A stretch of DNA of 15,999 nt from Chloroflexota bacterium. Lineage in GTDB: Bacteria; Chloroflexota; Anaerolineae; Caldilineales; Caldilineaceae. Location of the stretch: contig QEUW01000156.1 of NCBI GenBank assembly GCA_003577005.1, positions 1 through 15,999 of the forward strand, written 5' to 3'. The position numbers and the translations under genes are program-made. Position 1 is the first letter of the stretch. The number at the start of each line of letters is the position of its first letter. Below, in pieces: positions 14,638-15,999 of this stretch. The notes below the pieces were generated by a model. The model saw only the letters and a program-made list of their open reading frames with translations. It searched no databases and was not told the DNA's origin.

Positions 14638-14726
14638 GACCTCCGCGCCCAAAGGCTCCCGTGACCACAAATTGTCTGGTTGACAAAGCTGGTTCTGGTC
14701 ACGGGGCCCCTTTGGGCGCGGAGGTC
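14638..14726. repeat. Large hairpin B (~30-bp stem)
   Basis: 14638-14667 is complementary to 14696-14726: 18 perfect outer pairs, a short mismatched stretch, then 9 more pairs. The 28-nt loop holds a smaller stem, TTGTC/GACAA. It is GC-rich. No T-run follows. Confidence 0.6.
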
Positions 14727-14745
14727 TTGCCGCATCTTGTGGACT

Positions 14746-14797
14746 GATGGGGCTCAAGAGGTTCGCGCACTCTCGTGCGAACCTCTTGAGCCCCATC
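14746..14797. repeat. Large hairpin C (21-bp perfect stem)
   Basis: 14746-14766 is perfectly complementary to 14777-14797 around a 10-nt loop that can add GCAC/GTGC pairs. It ends 35 nt beyond the stop codon of the minus-strand gene. Together with hairpins A and B it forms an unusual cluster of long stems. Confidence 0.6.
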
Positions 14798-14831
14798 GAA
14801 CAGGGAGAATTATAAGGGGAAGAGTCAGCGG

Positions 14832-15999
14832 TTACTCATCAACCGTTGTTCCTTCGTCGGGCGGGTTCAGGAAAGGCGGCAGCGGGAGCGACCGCAGCAC
14901 CCCTTCTGGCGAGCTGGCGACAATGACGCCGGTTTCGCCCGGCTCCCAGGCCGTCACCTGGTAGCGGTCGAAGTCGGCGATGGCGGTCTCATATTGGGAG
15001 GACCAATTGATGACGCCAAAGCCGCTGCCGCTGAGCGGGAAGGGCGAAAGGTCGAAAACCGTGCCCAGATTGGCGTCGTTGGCAAAGAGCGTGATCGACG
15101 GGCCATCGCGCTCAGCCGCCAACCGATTGACTGCGGTCGAAGGGTTGATCTGGTCGCTAAAAAGCCAGGCATCGTTATAGACCGGGTTGTTGGTGAGGCC
15201 TGTCCAGGCGCCGTTGTCATAGCGCGCGGCGGCGTAGCTTTGCGAATCGGGGATGACAAGAAAAGCGTAGAAGCGGTCGAAATTGCCCTCGATGGCGAAG
15301 ATCAGCCCGTAGGCCGTCTGGTAGAAAGTCTCGCCGCGGTTGACCTCCACCGAGAAGAGGCCGTTGGCCTGGCCGGGCGCCGGTGCGCCATAGACGCAGA
15401 CATAGTCGGGCTGGGTGGCGGTGCGATAGAGACCGTTGAGGTAGCTGGCCTGGCAGACCTCCTGCGTGCCCACAAACCATCCACTGTCGGGCCGGCTGTA
15501 ATCATCGGCATAGACCACGGTAAAACGGTCGATGCGGAAGTCATCAAAGCGGGCCGTAGCGGTGCTCGTGTCATACCCAAACCAGTTGGCAATGCCGGCA
15601 ACACCGTTCTGGGGGAAGGAATTGTCGAAGAGCCGGTCGATGAACACGCCGTTGACGTAGAGTCTGATCTCGTCCCCCTGCCGGCGCACCTTGAGCAGAT
15701 TGCTGTTGGCGCCACCGGCAATGGCAGTGCTGCCCAACCACATATTGCCCGTGACCGGGTTTTGCGTCAATGCGGTCCAGACGCCCTGATCCAGTTTCTG
15801 GACGGCATAGCTTTGGTTCGCCGGATCAACCCAGAAGACATAGAACTGAGAGAGCTGTTGCGGGTCATCAGCGCCAAAGAAGAGACCGTACACGCTGCCG
15901 TCGTTGGCGCTCTCTTTGCGAGCGAGCACCTGGTAGGTCCCATTGACCACAGCGGCGGCCGGTGCGGCCGAGACGCAGTAGGTCTGCTGCATTTTCATG
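14832..15999 (-). CDS. Protein with two tandem LamG/DUF1080-like beta-sandwich domains, C-terminal part (5' end outside window)
   Basis: The frame is open to the window edge; 388 or more residues are visible and the N-terminus is missing. Two similar domains are seen. The first covers ~1-155 and includes YGLFFGADDPQQLSQFYVFWVDPANQSYAVQ split by ordinary loops. The second (~165-355) starts DDYSRPDSGWFVG and includes YGLIFAIEGNFDRFYAFLV. Shared landmarks are SYAxxxxDxGxWTxLTxNPVxxxxW, a late strand (LYVNG/LFANDA), and a GxGVxNW or GVAGIANW strand. This pattern suits concanavalin-like lectin/glucanase folds used for sugar or surface binding. The first domain lacks its DDFS-SGW opening, so Met at 15998 is not the real start. 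The end (LPLPPFLNPPDEGTTVDE) is proline-rich and acidic, with no anchor. Secretion is expected but cannot be seen. Confidence 0.75.
   Translation of the reverse strand, partial: MKMQQTYCVSAAPAAAVVNGTYQVLARKESANDGSVYGLFFGADDPQQLSQFYVFWVDPANQSYAVQKLDQGVWTALTQNPVTGNMWLGSTAIAGGANSNLLKVRRQGDEIRLYVNGVFIDRLFDNSFPQNGVAGIANWFGYDTSTATARFDDFRIDRFTVVYADDYSRPDSGWFVGTQEVCQASYLNGLYRTATQPDYVCVYGAPAPGQANGLFSVEVNRGETFYQTAYGLIFAIEGNFDRFYAFLVIPDSQSYAAARYDNGAWTGLTNNPVYNDAWLFSDQINPSTAVNRLAAERDGPSITLFANDANLGTVFDLSPFPLSGSGFGVINWSSQYETAIADFDRYQVTAWEPGETGVIVASSPEGVLRSLPLPPFLNPPDEGTTVDE

Noticed and set aside
14629..14726. ACCTAAC followed by a large imperfect palindrome, resembling an integron attC site
   Set aside because: The matching GTTRRRY core on the far side is absent, and there is no integrase or cassette-like series.
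14281..14797. Long hairpins as a retron-type msr-msd or group II intron
   Set aside because: No reverse transcriptase on either strand within the window, and no intron-like domain structure.

Overview
The window looks like a chromosomal segment of a Chloroflexota bacterium (Anaerolineae/Caldilineae-like). This is inferred from three things: GC-rich DNA; a fusion-type regulator built from a BTAD/SARP activator domain, an NB-ARC ATPase and WD40 repeats; and a very large secreted propeller protein ending in a YLPMV-type tail. No rRNA, tRNA, complete mobile element or cas gene was seen, so the taxonomic call is an inference.

Layout. (1) 1-281: 3' end of a WD40 gene on +. (2) 423-1284: a two-domain rhodanese sulfurtransferase on -, whose last ~25 codons are out of frame. 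(3) 1285-1826: non-coding, with a 74-nt inverted-repeat element, a decayed rhodanese relic and the SARP leader. (4) 1827-6030: a SARP/BTAD regulator and an NB-ARC/14-WD40 protein in different frames, overlapping through a G/C homopolymer-rich linker; they are probably one ~1400-aa gene split by one nucleotide. (5) 6099-6725: a NarL-type response regulator. (6) 6726-7058: short-word repeats, a nested palindrome and a strong terminator. (7) 7059-10196: a zinc-less MDR oxidoreductase, an SDR oxidoreductase and a divergent QueA-like protein, all on +; the last two are probably cotranscribed. (8) 10188-10248: a 28-bp hairpin between convergent genes. (9) 10271-10963: a small ParB-like protein on -, with a palindrome just upstream. 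(10) 11205-14075: a secreted 956-aa protein with 14 beta-propeller-like repeats on -. (11) 14076-14831: a gene-free stretch with a 44-nt duplicated leader motif, three large hairpins and a terminator. (12) 14832-15999: the C-terminal part of a protein with two LamG-like domains on -.

How the genes fit together. The regulators in 1-6725 form a signalling neighbourhood: two proteins share the same ~32-residue C-terminal tail, and a response regulator lacks a visible sensor kinase. The two minus-strand genes at the right edge look like envelope or secreted proteins. The middle genes are metabolic or RNA-modification related, with no obvious common pathway.

I did not find a convincing complete new system. 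The observations most worth checking are the homopolymer-interrupted SARP/NB-ARC fusion, the tail shared by two WD40 proteins, the cluster of long hairpins at 14281-14797, the nested palindrome at 6762-6875, and the families of degenerate short-word repeats placed at gene edges.
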